Under the pieces are notes generated by a model. The model was not told the DNA's origin. It was given only the letters and a program-made list of their open reading frames with translations, and did no database searches. Below, in pieces: positions 7,376 through 18,100 of a stretch of DNA of 37,581 nt. The stretch comes from Rhizobiaceae bacterium. Its GTDB lineage: Bacteria; Pseudomonadota; Alphaproteobacteria; Rhizobiales; Rhizobiaceae. Every line of letters begins with the position of its first letter. The first letter of the stretch is position 1. The translations under genes were made by a program, and so were the position numbers. The stretch covers positions 1 through 37,581 of the forward strand of contig JABSRX010000082.1 of assembly GCA_013214695.1 (NCBI GenBank), given 5' to 3'.

Positions 7376-9880
7376 TCAGTGGCGTTCGACAAACGAGTCA
7401 AGAACCCGCTTTTGACCAGCTTTTTCGAAATCGATGGTCAGTTTGTTGCCGTCGATGCCGACAATCGCACCGTATCCGAATTTCATGTGAAAAACCCGTT
7501 CGCCCATGCCGAAGGTGCTTTCTTCGGCGCCAACAACGGACTTGGCGACCAACTCGCCTTCGATCGTGCGTGGACCACCAGAATAGGTCGACTTATAGCC
7601 CGAACGGGTGCCCCAGTTCTTGGCGGTATCTTCATTGGCATTGGCCTGTGCCCGTCGCCAACCTGGCGAGGTGTAGCCGGAATTACTGAACGGGTCAGAC
7701 GTATCGAAGCGACTGGCGCCATAGGTGCCGCCGGATCCGATCGCCCCATAACCGCCATAGGAGCCTGACGGCTCGACAACTTCGACATTTTCGGGTGGCA
7801 GTTCATCGATGAAACGGCTGGGAATGCTGGCCTGCCATTGGCCATGTATGCGTCTGTTCGACACAAACCAGATATGGCAGTTGCGCCGGGCCCGCGTGAT
7901 GCCAACATAGGCGAGGCGACGTTCCTCTTCGAGGCCGGAACGTCCTCCCTCGTCGAGGCTGCGCTGATGCGGAAACAGGCCTTCTTCCCATCCGGGCAGG
8001 AACACCGTGTCAAACTCAAGGCCTTTGGCACTGTGCAGTGTCATCAGATTGACGGCATCAAGACTTGGGTCGTTTTCGGTGTCCATCACCAAAGAGACAT
8101 GCTCGAGGAAGCCGCGCAAGCTCTCAAACTCTTCCATGGAACGGATCAGTTCCTTGAGGTTGTCGAGACGCCCTGGCGCTTCGGCACTGCGGTCGTTTTG
8201 CCAGAACTCCGTATAGCCTGATTCATCGAGTATCATTTCGGCCAGATCGGTGTGCTTGGTGGTATCGATCAACTCTGCCCAGCGGCCGAAGTTCAGCGCC
8301 AGCGTCTTCAGCGTCATGCGCTGTTTGGGTTTCAACTCTTCGGTGTCGACCAGTTCATGCACAGCCTGCAGCATCGGAATACGTTGGGCCCGAGCATGGT
8401 CGCGAACAATGCGGATGGTGGCGTCGCCCAGACCGCGTTTTGGCGTGTTGACGATGCGCTCGAATGCCAGGTCGTCTGCTGGTTGGCAGGTGACCCGGAA
8501 ATAGGCCATTGCGTCGCGGATCTCCATGCGCTCATAAAAGCGCGGGCCGCCGATCACCCGATAGTTCAGACCCAACGAGACGAACCGGTCTTCAAATTCG
8601 CGCATCTGGAACGACGCGCGCACCAGGATGGCGATTTCGTTGAGGCTGTGTCCCTTGGTCTGCAGGCTTTCAATCTCTTCACCGATGGCGCGGGCTTCTT
8701 CCTCCGAGTCCCATCCGGCGGCGACCTTGACTTTGGCTTCATCCGGGTCGGCAATGTCGGTAAACAGCGTTTTTCCCAACCGGCCTTCATTGTGGGTGAT
8801 CAGATGAGAGGCCGATTTCAGGATATGGGACGTTGAGCGGTAATTGCGCTCCAAACGGATGACCTTGGCCCCTTTGAAATCCCGGTCAAAGCGCAGGATG
8901 TTGTCGACCTCCGCTCCACGCCAGCCGTAGATCGACTGGTCGTCATCACCGACACAGCACAGATTGGTCGGGGCGACATCGCCATTGCCGTTGTCGTCGC
9001 CATTTTGGTGTAGCCCGGCAGCCTTCTCGGCCTCGTACTGGGCGCCACTGGCGATGGCGGTTTTTGCCTGGCGCGGTTGGGCCAGCAGGCGCAGCCAGAG
9101 GTATTGGGCAACGTTTGTATCCTGATACTCGTCGACGAGAATGTATTTGAACCTGTCCTGGAAGTCGCGCAGCACATCTTCGTTTTCCCGGAACAGGCGG
9201 ATGCATTCGGTCAGCAGATCGCCGAAGTCACAGGCGTTGAGGATTTTCAGGCGTTCCTGATAGGCGGCATAGAGTTCGCGTCCACGGCCATTCCCGAAGG
9301 CCCGGGCTTCGCCTTCCGATATTTGATCCGGGCCCAGCGCCTTGTTTTTCCATCCATCGATCAATCCGGCCAGTTGGCGCGCCGGCCAACGCTTGTCGTC
9401 AATGCCTTCCGCCTGAATCAACTGTTTGAGCAGCCTGATCTGGTCATCGGTGTCGAGAATGGTGAAGCCTGACTTCAGGCCGACCAGTTCAGCATGGCGA
9501 CGCAAGATCTTCACGCAGATCGAGTGAAACGTGCCGAGCCAGGGCATGCCCTCAACGGTTTCGCCCACCATATCGGCAATGCGGTTTTTCATTTCCCGGG
9601 CCGCCTTGTTGGTGAAGGTGACGGCGAGGATCTGACTCGGCCAGGCGAGTTGTTGTTGCAGGATGTGAGCGATGCGGGAGGTCAGGACCCGGGTCTTGCC
9701 CGTGCCCGCACCAGCCAGCACCAGAACCGGACCTTCAGTGGTCAGTACGGCCTCTTTTTGCTCTGGGTTGAGCCCTTGCATATAGGCGCGTGCTTCGACG
9801 TTGGGCAAAGCAGCCCGTTTTGCGCCCAAAGCGCGTGCAGCAATGCCCTGTTCAGGGTGATTCGAGGCCCAGTCGTTCAT
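7376..9880 (-). CDS. uvrD: ATP-dependent DNA helicase UvrD/PcrA-like (superfamily 1)
   Basis: LNPEQKEAVLTTEGPVLVLAGAGTGKTRVLTSRIA, VDEYQDTN, VGDDDQSIYGWRGAE, LERNYRST, TLHSAKGLEFDTVFLPGWEEGLFPHQRS, YVGITRAR. Confidence 0.95.
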   Translation of the reverse strand: MNDWASNHPEQGIAARALGAKRAALPNVEARAYMQGLNPEQKEAVLTTEGPVLVLAGAGTGKTRVLTSRIAHILQQQLAWPSQILAVTFTNKAAREMKNRIADMVGETVEGMPWLGTFHSICVKILRRHAELVGLKSGFTILDTDDQIRLLKQLIQAEGIDDKRWPARQLAGLIDGWKNKALGPDQISEGEARAFGNGRGRELYAAYQERLKILNACDFGDLLTECIRLFRENEDVLRDFQDRFKYILVDEYQDTNVAQYLWLRLLAQPRQAKTAIASGAQYEAEKAAGLHQNGDDNGNGDVAPTNLCCVGDDDQSIYGWRGAEVDNILRFDRDFKGAKVIRLERNYRSTSHILKSASHLITHNEGRLGKTLFTDIADPDEAKVKVAAGWDSEEEARAIGEEIESLQTKGHSLNEIAILVRASFQMREFEDRFVSLGLNYRVIGGPRFYERMEIRDAMAYFRVTCQPADDLAFERIVNTPKRGLGDATIRIVRDHARAQRIPMLQAVHELVDTEELKPKQRMTLKTLALNFGRWAELIDTTKHTDLAEMILDESGYTEFWQNDRSAEAPGRLDNLKELIRSMEEFESLRGFLEHVSLVMDTENDPSLDAVNLMTLHSAKGLEFDTVFLPGWEEGLFPHQRSLDEGGRSGLEEERRLAYVGITRARRNCHIWFVSNRRIHGQWQASIPSRFIDELPPENVEVVEPSGSYGGYGAIGSGGTYGASRFDTSDPFSNSGYTSPGWRRAQANANEDTAKNWGTRSGYKSTYSGGPRTIEGELVAKSVVGAEESTFGMGERVFHMKFGYGAIVGIDGNKLTIDFEKAGQKRVLDSFVERH

Positions 9881-10006
9881 GTTATGGTCTTATTCTGTTT
9901 TTCATCTGCTGGGTAGTCATCGGCCATTTATCTCACCAGATTGCGGGGATCTCGGTCTTGCGGTGTTCTCTGAACAAAAGCCTCTTCAAGCTTTCTCAGA
10001 AAGTCC

Positions 10007-11341
10007 TTGAACAAGCGCCATCATCGGCAGATTGTGGATGCGTCCATTGCTTTGATCTGGTGCTTCTTGTCCACTCAATCAACTCCTGTTTCAACCAGTT
10101 GGCGTGGCTGGTTCATTTGGTCGCTGGCGGCAATGGCATTCGGCTATGCCTTCTTCCAAAGGGTTGCTCCGGGCGTCATGGTTTCGGACCTGATGCGCGA
10201 CTTTGCCATCGGTGGCGGCATGCTGGGTGTGCTCTCGGCGCTCTATTTTTACCCCTATTTTTTGCTGCAAATTCCACTCGGAGCGCTGCTTGACCGGCTG
10301 GGCGCGCGTCTATTGCTGTCAACCGCACTGCTCCTGGCGGGGCTTGGCTCGTTTCTGTTCGGCATCGCAGAAACCCTGCCGGTTGCCTATACCGGACGCA
10401 TATTGATCGGCATCGGTTCGGCTGTCGGTTTTCTTGGCTCGATTAGCCTGGCAGCACGTTGGTTTCCACCAAACCGTTTCGCCTTTTTGACCGGTCTTGC
10501 CATGTTCCTGGCCATGATGAGCGGCATGTTGGGGCAGGGGCCATTGGCGGTCTTCGTCGAGGCCTTTGGCTGGCGTGCCAGCCAGTGGAGCCTTGGGTTC
10601 TTTGGCCTGGGCCTCGCGGCGCTGATCTTCTTGTTCGTGCGCAATGCGCCGCCGGGCGCCGCAAACCAACTGAAAGAAAAGGGTGAGCAGGTTCAACCCT
10701 GGTCGGATGTCTGGCGGGGCTTGAAGCGCGCAGCGAGCCTGTGGAACTCGTGGAAAATTGCCTTTGTTGCCGGGTCCATGTCGGGGCCCATGCTGGTGCT
10801 CGGCGGTTTGTGGGGCGTTCCTTATTTTATGGAAGCGTACGGGTTGGAACGGCCCGATGCGGCCTATCTCGTTTCGCTGCTGCTGTTCGGCTGGGCGGTG
10901 GGGGCACCGACAAGTGGTTGGCTCTCCGACCGGCTTCAGCGGCGCAAGTTGCTGATTGTTGCCGGCGCAGCTGCCATGACGGCCTCCCTGGGCATCATCG
11001 CCTTTTTGCCGGTACCACCGCTGGCGGTTTCAACTGTGCTTTTTGTGATTGTCGGTTTTGCCGGCGCATCGATGGTTCCATGCTTTGCCCTGGTGCGCGA
11101 AACATCCGACCCGGATATTGGCGGCTCTGTGTCGGGCATCGTCAATGGCATGACCGTTGCCTCAGGGGCGTTGCTGCAACCTTTGGTTGGCTTTGTGTTG
11201 GACCTGGTCTGGGATGGTGCGATGGAAAACGGGTCGCGGCTCTATCAGCCCGCCGACTTCCAAACGGCTTTCACCATTTTGTTCCTGACTGGATTGCTGG
11301 GGCTTTTGTTGAGTTTGACGCTGAAGGAAAGAGCTCGCTAG
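10007..11341 (+). CDS. MFS transporter
   Basis: About 12 hydrophobic segments; SWRGWFIWSLAAMAFGYAFFQRVAPGVMVSDLMRDF and LGALLDRLGARLLL. The start codon is uncertain (TTG at 10007). Confidence 0.85.
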   Translation: MNKRHHRQIVDASIALIWCFLSTQSTPVSTSWRGWFIWSLAAMAFGYAFFQRVAPGVMVSDLMRDFAIGGGMLGVLSALYFYPYFLLQIPLGALLDRLGARLLLSTALLLAGLGSFLFGIAETLPVAYTGRILIGIGSAVGFLGSISLAARWFPPNRFAFLTGLAMFLAMMSGMLGQGPLAVFVEAFGWRASQWSLGFFGLGLAALIFLFVRNAPPGAANQLKEKGEQVQPWSDVWRGLKRAASLWNSWKIAFVAGSMSGPMLVLGGLWGVPYFMEAYGLERPDAAYLVSLLLFGWAVGAPTSGWLSDRLQRRKLLIVAGAAAMTASLGIIAFLPVPPLAVSTVLFVIVGFAGASMVPCFALVRETSDPDIGGSVSGIVNGMTVASGALLQPLVGFVLDLVWDGAMENGSRLYQPADFQTAFTILFLTGLLGLLLSLTLKERAR

Positions 11342-11357
11342 GCGCCACTGCCTAGCG
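11336..11357. terminator. Shared hairpin at convergent gene ends (candidate bidirectional terminator)
   Basis: Perfect 8-bp inverted repeat CGCTAGGC-GCCACT-GCCTAGCG containing both stop codons (plus TAG 11339-11341; minus TAG 11354-11352). No strong T-tract. Confidence 0.4.
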
Positions 11358-12983
11358 GTGTTCCTCAACGCTCATGTCCACAAGAGCATTGTTGTAGGTG
11401 CGCAGCGCCGCCAATTGGGTCGCCCAACCAATGATCTTTGCCTCGTCTCGGGCATCTATCACCGGCAAGCGGGATGATCCCAACTCGTCGAATTGGCGCA
11501 TGGCGACCTCCAAACTGGTGTCGGTGCGTAAGGGGTTGGGGTGCTTGTCCGTGTCCAGCGCATTGTCTTCGTCTCCCACCAGCGGTTCCATGAAATCGGC
11601 CACCCTGGTGTTACGCACCATCAATCTATGGGGGCCGTCCTGCACCCTCAGGCCCCTTGTTTCCAACTGCCATTGGAAGAAAGAACGGCCATGGATTGCC
11701 TGGTTGACCCCCACGGCAATCGAGACCGTCAACAACAGGGCCAGCGACAGGGCGTAACCACCGGTTAGCTCAAACACCATCACGACCGTGGAAATCGGCG
11801 CGCCGATGACAGCTGCCGCGACGGCACCCATCCCCAGAATGGCATAGAGGCCTTCAGAAGACGCCAGTTCAGGGAAAACGCGGGATGCGATCAGGCCAAA
11901 GGCGGCACCGGTCATCGCACCAATGTAGAGGGAAGGGGAGAACACACCGCCACCAAAGCGCGAGGCCAGCGTGATCGACGTGGCGGCCGTTTTGGCGGCA
12001 ATCAGGATGAGCAACATCATAAGCGGGATTTGATTTTTCAACGCCATATCGGTGGCCTGATAGCCAACGCCGAGAATCTCCGGCAAAAATACCCCAATGC
12101 AGCCAATCATCAGGCCGCCAACTGCCGGCCGTATCCACAACGGCATGACGATGGATCGTGCAACATAGTCGGTGGCGATCAAACTGAACTGAAAGATTAC
12201 CGCGATGAGCCCGCATGTAACGCCCAGAAGGGCGAAGGCCGGAACCTCAAGATAGGAAGTGATCTGATAGGCGGGGATGGAAAAAGCGGCCGCATCCCCA
12301 AACCAAATGCGGGTGGCAATGGTGCCCATCACGGAGGAGATGACGATCGGGATGAAGGCGCGTTTGGCGTAATGGCCGAGTACCACCTCATGGGCAAACA
12401 AAACGCCGGCAATTGGCGCGTTGAAGGACGCGGATACCGCGCTGGCCACACCGCAGGCCAGCAATGTGCGCCGGCCCCAGTCCGGGAGTCGAAACTTAGC
12501 TGCAACCGATGTTGCAAGCGTGGCGCCGAGATGAACCATCGGCCCTTCACGTCCGGAGCTGGCGCCAAAGCCCAGCGACAAAGCGCTGACTACCGCCGAG
12601 GTCAGTCCCGGTTTCAGTTCAATGTCTCGGCCGCCATAAGCCTTAGCCTCGATGACGTCTGCCACACCGTAGGAACGCCGGGCGGGCATGAACCGGGTGA
12701 GAATCCAACCGACGATCAATCCGCCGACAACGGGGGCCATCAACACCCAAATCCAATGAATTTCCTTTGCCGAAGTGGTGACCGTTTCCTCAGCCACACC
12801 CAGCCATAGAAACTGGGTGTTCAGGATCAACAGGCGAAACAGGATGGCCGCGATTGACACGCAGAGGCCGATGATCACCGAGATCAGCCACAATTGTGGC
12901 TCTCGCGACGACAGGAAAGTTTGCAAATTGGGAGTGATCCATCCGCGCAGAATAGACGGCAGTCGACGGATTATCTCTGGCAT
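11352..12983 (-). CDS. ClC-family chloride channel/transporter with C-terminal CBS region
   Basis: FGASSGREGPMVHLGATLA, ASAVSASFNAPIAGVLFAHEVVLG, and C-terminal VADFMEPL...SSRLPVIDARDEAKIIG. Confidence 0.92.
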   Translation of the reverse strand: MPEIIRRLPSILRGWITPNLQTFLSSREPQLWLISVIIGLCVSIAAILFRLLILNTQFLWLGVAEETVTTSAKEIHWIWVLMAPVVGGLIVGWILTRFMPARRSYGVADVIEAKAYGGRDIELKPGLTSAVVSALSLGFGASSGREGPMVHLGATLATSVAAKFRLPDWGRRTLLACGVASAVSASFNAPIAGVLFAHEVVLGHYAKRAFIPIVISSVMGTIATRIWFGDAAAFSIPAYQITSYLEVPAFALLGVTCGLIAVIFQFSLIATDYVARSIVMPLWIRPAVGGLMIGCIGVFLPEILGVGYQATDMALKNQIPLMMLLILIAAKTAATSITLASRFGGGVFSPSLYIGAMTGAAFGLIASRVFPELASSEGLYAILGMGAVAAAVIGAPISTVVMVFELTGGYALSLALLLTVSIAVGVNQAIHGRSFFQWQLETRGLRVQDGPHRLMVRNTRVADFMEPLVGDEDNALDTDKHPNPLRTDTSLEVAMRQFDELGSSRLPVIDARDEAKIIGWATQLAALRTYNNALVDMSVEEHR

Positions 12984-13019
12984 TGCACCGATCCCGCTTC
13001 ACGCTTCCCTTTGGCGAGC

Positions 13020-13508
13020 TTACACCGCTTTGCGTTTTATTTCGATGCGTCGGCCAATGTTCTGTGAACGTGGTAAATCACTTTGGCTTGAAGCCAGTGC
13101 CTCAATTTTCTCCATGATGTCGGCCGGGAAGGGAGCCACTTTGGGTCCACTCATATCCACATGCAGCGACATTGTTTCAGAAGTGGCGGACAGCCAACCG
13201 TCCTCGTGATGCAACTCGGCATAACAGTGAATGCGCTTTTCATCGTAATCGACGATCTGCATCGAAACGCGAACCTTGTCGCCCAGATGCAGTTCTTGGA
13301 CGTAGCGGACGTGAGCTTCGGCGGTATAGAAGCTCAAATTGCGTTCCTTGATATAGTGCGGCCCCAGGCCCATTTCCTCGAAGAACACATCGCAGCCTCG
13401 GTCGAACAGGACATTGTAATAGGCCATATTGAGATGACCATTATAGTCGATCCAGTCCTTCTCGATTTCCATCAAAGGGGAAACATGGGGTGCCGGTTCC
13501 TGGGGCAT
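13020..13508 (-). CDS. Acyl-CoA thioesterase family protein (4HBT hot-dog fold)
   Basis: MEIEKDWIDYNGHLNMAYYNVLFDRGCDVFFEEMGLGPHYIKERNLSFYTAEAHVRYVQELHLGDKVRV. Confidence 0.85.
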   Translation of the reverse strand: MPQEPAPHVSPLMEIEKDWIDYNGHLNMAYYNVLFDRGCDVFFEEMGLGPHYIKERNLSFYTAEAHVRYVQELHLGDKVRVSMQIVDYDEKRIHCYAELHHEDGWLSATSETMSLHVDMSGPKVAPFPADIMEKIEALASSQSDLPRSQNIGRRIEIKRKAV

Positions 13509-13613
13509 TTTGCCTTCTCCAAACTGTAGACCGAAAATAGCTTTCTGATAGTCTGGTATTGGCAGTTGGTGTGTGAGACAAGGGCACGCGACAGAAAAGA
13601 TTGGGAGCAAGTC

Positions 13614-15026
13614 ATGGCGCTGTCTGATTTGGAGGCATCACAACGCAATGATGGGGGGATTGCCACTGCAGTCGGTATCCTCAAACAGCGCTTTGGTGAT
13701 CAGTTGCAGACCAACCAGAGTCTGCTGGAACAGCATTCTCATACAATGACTTACATCCCGTCGCAGTTACCCGACGCGGTGATTTTTCCAAACTCAACCG
13801 AAGAGGTGCAGGAGATTGTTCGCACCTGCGCCGAATACAAGGTTCCGATCATTCCCTTCGGCACCGGCACGTCGTTGGAAGGCAATGTCAATGCGCCTGC
13901 TGGGGGAATCAGCATTGACATGATGCGCATGAACCAGGTGCTGAAGGTGAATGCCGAGGATCTCGACGTTGTTCTTCAGCCCGGGGTGACGCGCAGCGAA
14001 CTGAACGTTCACCTGCGCGATCAAGGCCTGTTTTTCCCGATCGATCCGGGCGCGGACGCCAGCCTTGGTGGCATGGCGGCGACGCGCGCTTCCGGAACCA
14101 ACGCCGTGCGCTATGGCACGATGCGCGACAATGTCATCAACCTGACCGTCGTGATGCCCGACGGCAGTGTCGTCAAAACCGGCGGCCGGGCGCGCAAGTC
14201 TTCTGCCGGATATGATCTGACACGCTTGATGGTCGGTTCGGAGGGCACTTTGGGCGTGATCACCGAAATGACCCTGCGCCTGCATGGGATCCCTGAAAAC
14301 ATTTCTGCCGGCGTCTGTCAGTTCCCAACTGTCGAGGACGCCTGCAACACCACGATTTTGGCCATGCAGAGCGGTTTGCCGATGGCCCGTATCGAGTTGC
14401 TGGACAGCCTGATGACGCAGATCATCAACGACTATGCCGGCCTGGATTACGCGCCCCAACCGACCCTGTTCCTGGAGTTTCATGGCACCGATGCTGGAGT
14501 CGCGGAGCAATTGGAACTGTTTCGGGATATTGCCGGCGAGTTCGGCGGCTCCGACATTCAATGGGTGAGCACGGTCGAGGATCGCAACAAGTTGTGGCAG
14601 GCCCGGCATGATGCCTATCACGGCATGTTGGCCCATCGTCCGGGCTGTCAGGGTATTGCAACGGATGCCTGTGTGCCAATCTCGCGCCTGGCAGAGTGCA
14701 TTTCTGAAACCATTGCCGACGTTGAAGAGCTGGATCTGATCTGCCCGATCATCGGTCATGTGGGCGACGGTAACTTTCATTCGACCCCGCTGATCATGAT
14801 GGATGATCCCGATGAAGTGGCGCGGGCGGAGGAAATGATCGAACGCCTGAACATGCGCACCATCGCCATGGAGGGTACCTGCACCGGCGAGCACGGTATC
14901 GGGCAGGGCAAGCGCCGCTTCCTGCAATTGGAACATGGAACGGGTGTCGATGTGATGGCCGCCATAAAAAGGTCAATAGATCCGGACAACATCATGAACC
15001 CGGGAAAGGTCGTGCGGCTTGACTGA
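13614..15026 (+). CDS. FAD-linked oxidase (D-lactate dehydrogenase / GlcD-like)
   Basis: VPIIPFGTGTSLEGNVNAPAGGISIDMMRMNQVL; ARKSSAGYDLTRLMVGSEGTLGVITEMTLRL; GHVGDGNFHSTPLI; CTGEHGIGQGKRRFL. Confidence 0.93.
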   Translation: MALSDLEASQRNDGGIATAVGILKQRFGDQLQTNQSLLEQHSHTMTYIPSQLPDAVIFPNSTEEVQEIVRTCAEYKVPIIPFGTGTSLEGNVNAPAGGISIDMMRMNQVLKVNAEDLDVVLQPGVTRSELNVHLRDQGLFFPIDPGADASLGGMAATRASGTNAVRYGTMRDNVINLTVVMPDGSVVKTGGRARKSSAGYDLTRLMVGSEGTLGVITEMTLRLHGIPENISAGVCQFPTVEDACNTTILAMQSGLPMARIELLDSLMTQIINDYAGLDYAPQPTLFLEFHGTDAGVAEQLELFRDIAGEFGGSDIQWVSTVEDRNKLWQARHDAYHGMLAHRPGCQGIATDACVPISRLAECISETIADVEELDLICPIIGHVGDGNFHSTPLIMMDDPDEVARAEEMIERLNMRTIAMEGTCTGEHGIGQGKRRFLQLEHGTGVDVMAAIKRSIDPDNIMNPGKVVRLD

Positions 15027-15102
15027 AGCTGCAGACGGGAACCGGAGACAGAATGACTGTGACAAGCCGCATTTGTATTTCGAAATCTGGGACTGACGGT
15101 TC

Positions 15103-18100
15103 ATGAGGTTTTTTGCCTTTCTTGGAAGTTTGCTGGTCATCGCGTTGCTCGCTGCGCTCATTGGCCCGTCCTATGTCGACTGGAACCAGTTCAAGTCCCG
15201 GTTCGAACAGGAAGCCAGTCTGACGCTTGGTCTGCCGGTCAAGGTGAAGGGCACGGCAGGCATTCGATTGCTGCCGCTGCCATCGGTGACCTTTACCGAC
15301 ATCGAAGTGGGTGCGTCGGCAGACAGCGTGCCGATCCTGGTGGCCGACAGTTTCAAGATTGATATCGAGCTTGCACCCCTGCTGAAGGGCAACGTCGTGG
15401 TCGTCGACATGCAAATGGCCAACCCGACCATGAACATCGCATTGGACCAGCAAGGTCAGTTGGATGTGCCAGAGTTTGCCAGCCCGAGACAGGAGTTGCA
15501 GGGCGCCAACGTGTCATTGGAGAACATTTCCATCACCAATGGCCAGGTTCAGATTACCGACGCCCGCTACGACCGAACCATTCAGGTTGAAAATATTGAT
15601 GCAACAGCCTCGGCCAAATTGTTGACCGGCCCCTGGCAGGTTGAAGGTACGGCCAGCCATGATGAGGAGCGCTACCGCATCGGTGTGTTGACAGGCAGCT
15701 GGCAGGAGACCGAACAAATCCGTCTCACCGTCGATGTCGACGCGCAAAACCTTCCCTATGATCTGCAGTTCAATGGCCCGCTGTCCATGAAGGGTGGCGT
15801 ACCCACCTGGAAGGGAACATTGAAACTCGCGCCGATGGGCAATCAGAACGCTGACGAGTTGATTGCCTTCAGACGTCCCGGGCGCGATGCGGCCTTTCCC
15901 GTTCGTCTTGAAAGCGAACTGGAATTGGTCAGCGGCGGAGCGAGCGTGCCGTCGTTTGAACTGAAAATCGGCGACAGTGACGATCCCTACACGCTCAACG
16001 GCAACGGTCAGGCGGTATTTGGAGAGGACGTGTCGTTCCGAATTCGTGCCGAAGGCCAGCAGGTTAATGTCGAGCGTTTCTCGACTCAGCAGGGTACAGG
16101 GATCGACTTCACGCAGCGGCTTGCCATTTTCCGTGAATTTCTCGCCCGTATTCCGCAGTTTGAGGCGGACGGTGAAATCAATCTTTATCTGCCTGCGGTG
16201 GTTGCCGGAGACACAGTGATCCGCGAGGTCGGCATGGATCTGCGTCCGGCTCCGCTCGGCGTCGGCTGGCAAATCAGCAATCTGGAAGCGCAATTGCCGG
16301 GGCGCACGGAGCTGCGCGCCGACGGTCAATTGCTGCTGGGGGATGACTTTGGCTATCAGGGCGAGCTGATCCTCGCATCTTCCCAGCCTTCGGGTTTCGC
16401 CAAATGGTTGGGATCCGAAGTTAGCCCCGCCATTCGAGACCTCTCGGCTGCAGGATTTTCTGCCAATGCCCTGATTTCAGGCGAGCTGATAGAATTCGAC
16501 AATGTTGAGATCATTCTCAACCGTGAGGTGCTGAAAGGCAGCATCCGCCGCAACGCGGTGGAAGGAGCGCGGCCGGAACTGGTCGCCAAGCTTGAAGGCG
16601 ATGCGGTGGACTTTGATCAGCTTAGCAGCCTGTTTGATCTGTTCGCGGGGGGCAATGCGGGTGACAATGCCAATCAAAACTTTGTCGACCGCCACGATCT
16701 GGATCTCGATTTGAAGGCCAACTCGATGGCTGTCGCTGAACTTCAAGCCAATGACGTGATCGCACGGCTTTCCCTGAAGGGCGACAACCTGATTATCGAT
16801 CAGCTCGATATCGGCGATATGAACAATGCGGCTTTGAGTGTGGTTGGCACCATCGAAGGAATTGCTTCTCAGCCCGACGGTCGTCTGTCGACGAAATTCG
16901 AAGCGCAAGACCCGAGTGCATTTCTCGACGTTATCAACAAACGCTTCGGTCCTTACCCGCTGGTTCAGCGGCTTATTGATGATCGGCAACTGATCCGCGC
17001 AACAGAACTCACTCTGGACTTTGAAGCCACCAACGACGGCTATTCGCTGAAATCGACCGGCTTTGTCGGCGACAGCGAACTGGAAGCCAATTTGTCCGGC
17101 GATGACGTTTCCAAGCCACTGGAACAGCAGCAGTTGGACGCAAAACTGATCGCCGTAAACGCCGAAGCAGCCCAACTTCTTCTTCAGTTGGGTGTGCCGG
17201 TTGTGCCGCTGGAGGATACGGGGCGGGCCGCGATACGAATTACCTCGGCTGGCATTTTGGAACAGGGGCTGCAAACCAATGCGACCCTCACGGTCAGTGG
17301 CGGTTATCTCAGCGGGGAAGGGACGTTGAAACCGACCCTGGAAGATGACGAGCTGACAGTCAGCGGCAATCTCAAGGTCAAAGGTGAATTGCAGGACCTG
17401 GATCAGGCGATCTTGCTGTCGGGTTTGCCGATCCCGGGCTTTGGTGACGGAAATGGCGTCGAACTTGAGACACTGTTGTCGATCAACGATTCACGCTTTC
17501 AGGCCCGCGATCTTACTGGACGTGTGGGCGGTTCTAAATTCAGCGGTGATCTGACCCTGAATGCCCAGAAACGGCCGCGACCGGAATTGCGCGGCACGAT
17601 CAATCTGACAGGTCTTGACGGTCCGACACTCGCCGCGCTCGTATACAGTGGCTCTGGCGATGCGGAGGCATTGACGGAAGATGGTGAGGTTATTGCCAGC
17701 CAACCGGTTCTGTCCGGACTCGATGCCAAACTTTCCCTGTCAGCCGACGTTGTGGATGTGCTCGACGAGTATCCGCCAGCGCGTATGTTGAAGGCCGATT
17801 TGGAAATCGAAAACGGCGATATTTCCCTGCAATCGCTCAGTGCGAATTGGCTAACCGGGGCCATCAGCGGTGATCTATCCATGGCTCAATCGACCGCTGG
17901 TCGTGCGCTGAATGGTCAGCTGCAATTGGAGAATGGCGATATTGGCCTCGTCAGCCGTCTGGCTGGATTGCCGCGGGGTCTAGCTGGAAAGCTCTCCGTC
18001 GGCGGCACGTTTGAAACGGCGGGCAGCGATTCACAATCGATGCTGTCTCAGGTCACCGCCAGCGGTAGTGTTTCCGTCAAGCAGGTCTCCATTGATGGCT

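Noticed and set aside
12030-12809. Plus-strand ORF of 259 aa inside the ClC gene
   Set aside because: Low-complexity shadow translation of the antisense ClC gene.
13794-14936. Long minus-strand ORF (380 aa)
   Set aside because: Antisense to the clearly coding FAD-linked oxidase; composition is typical of a shadow ORF in a GC-rich gene and no family motif is recognizable.
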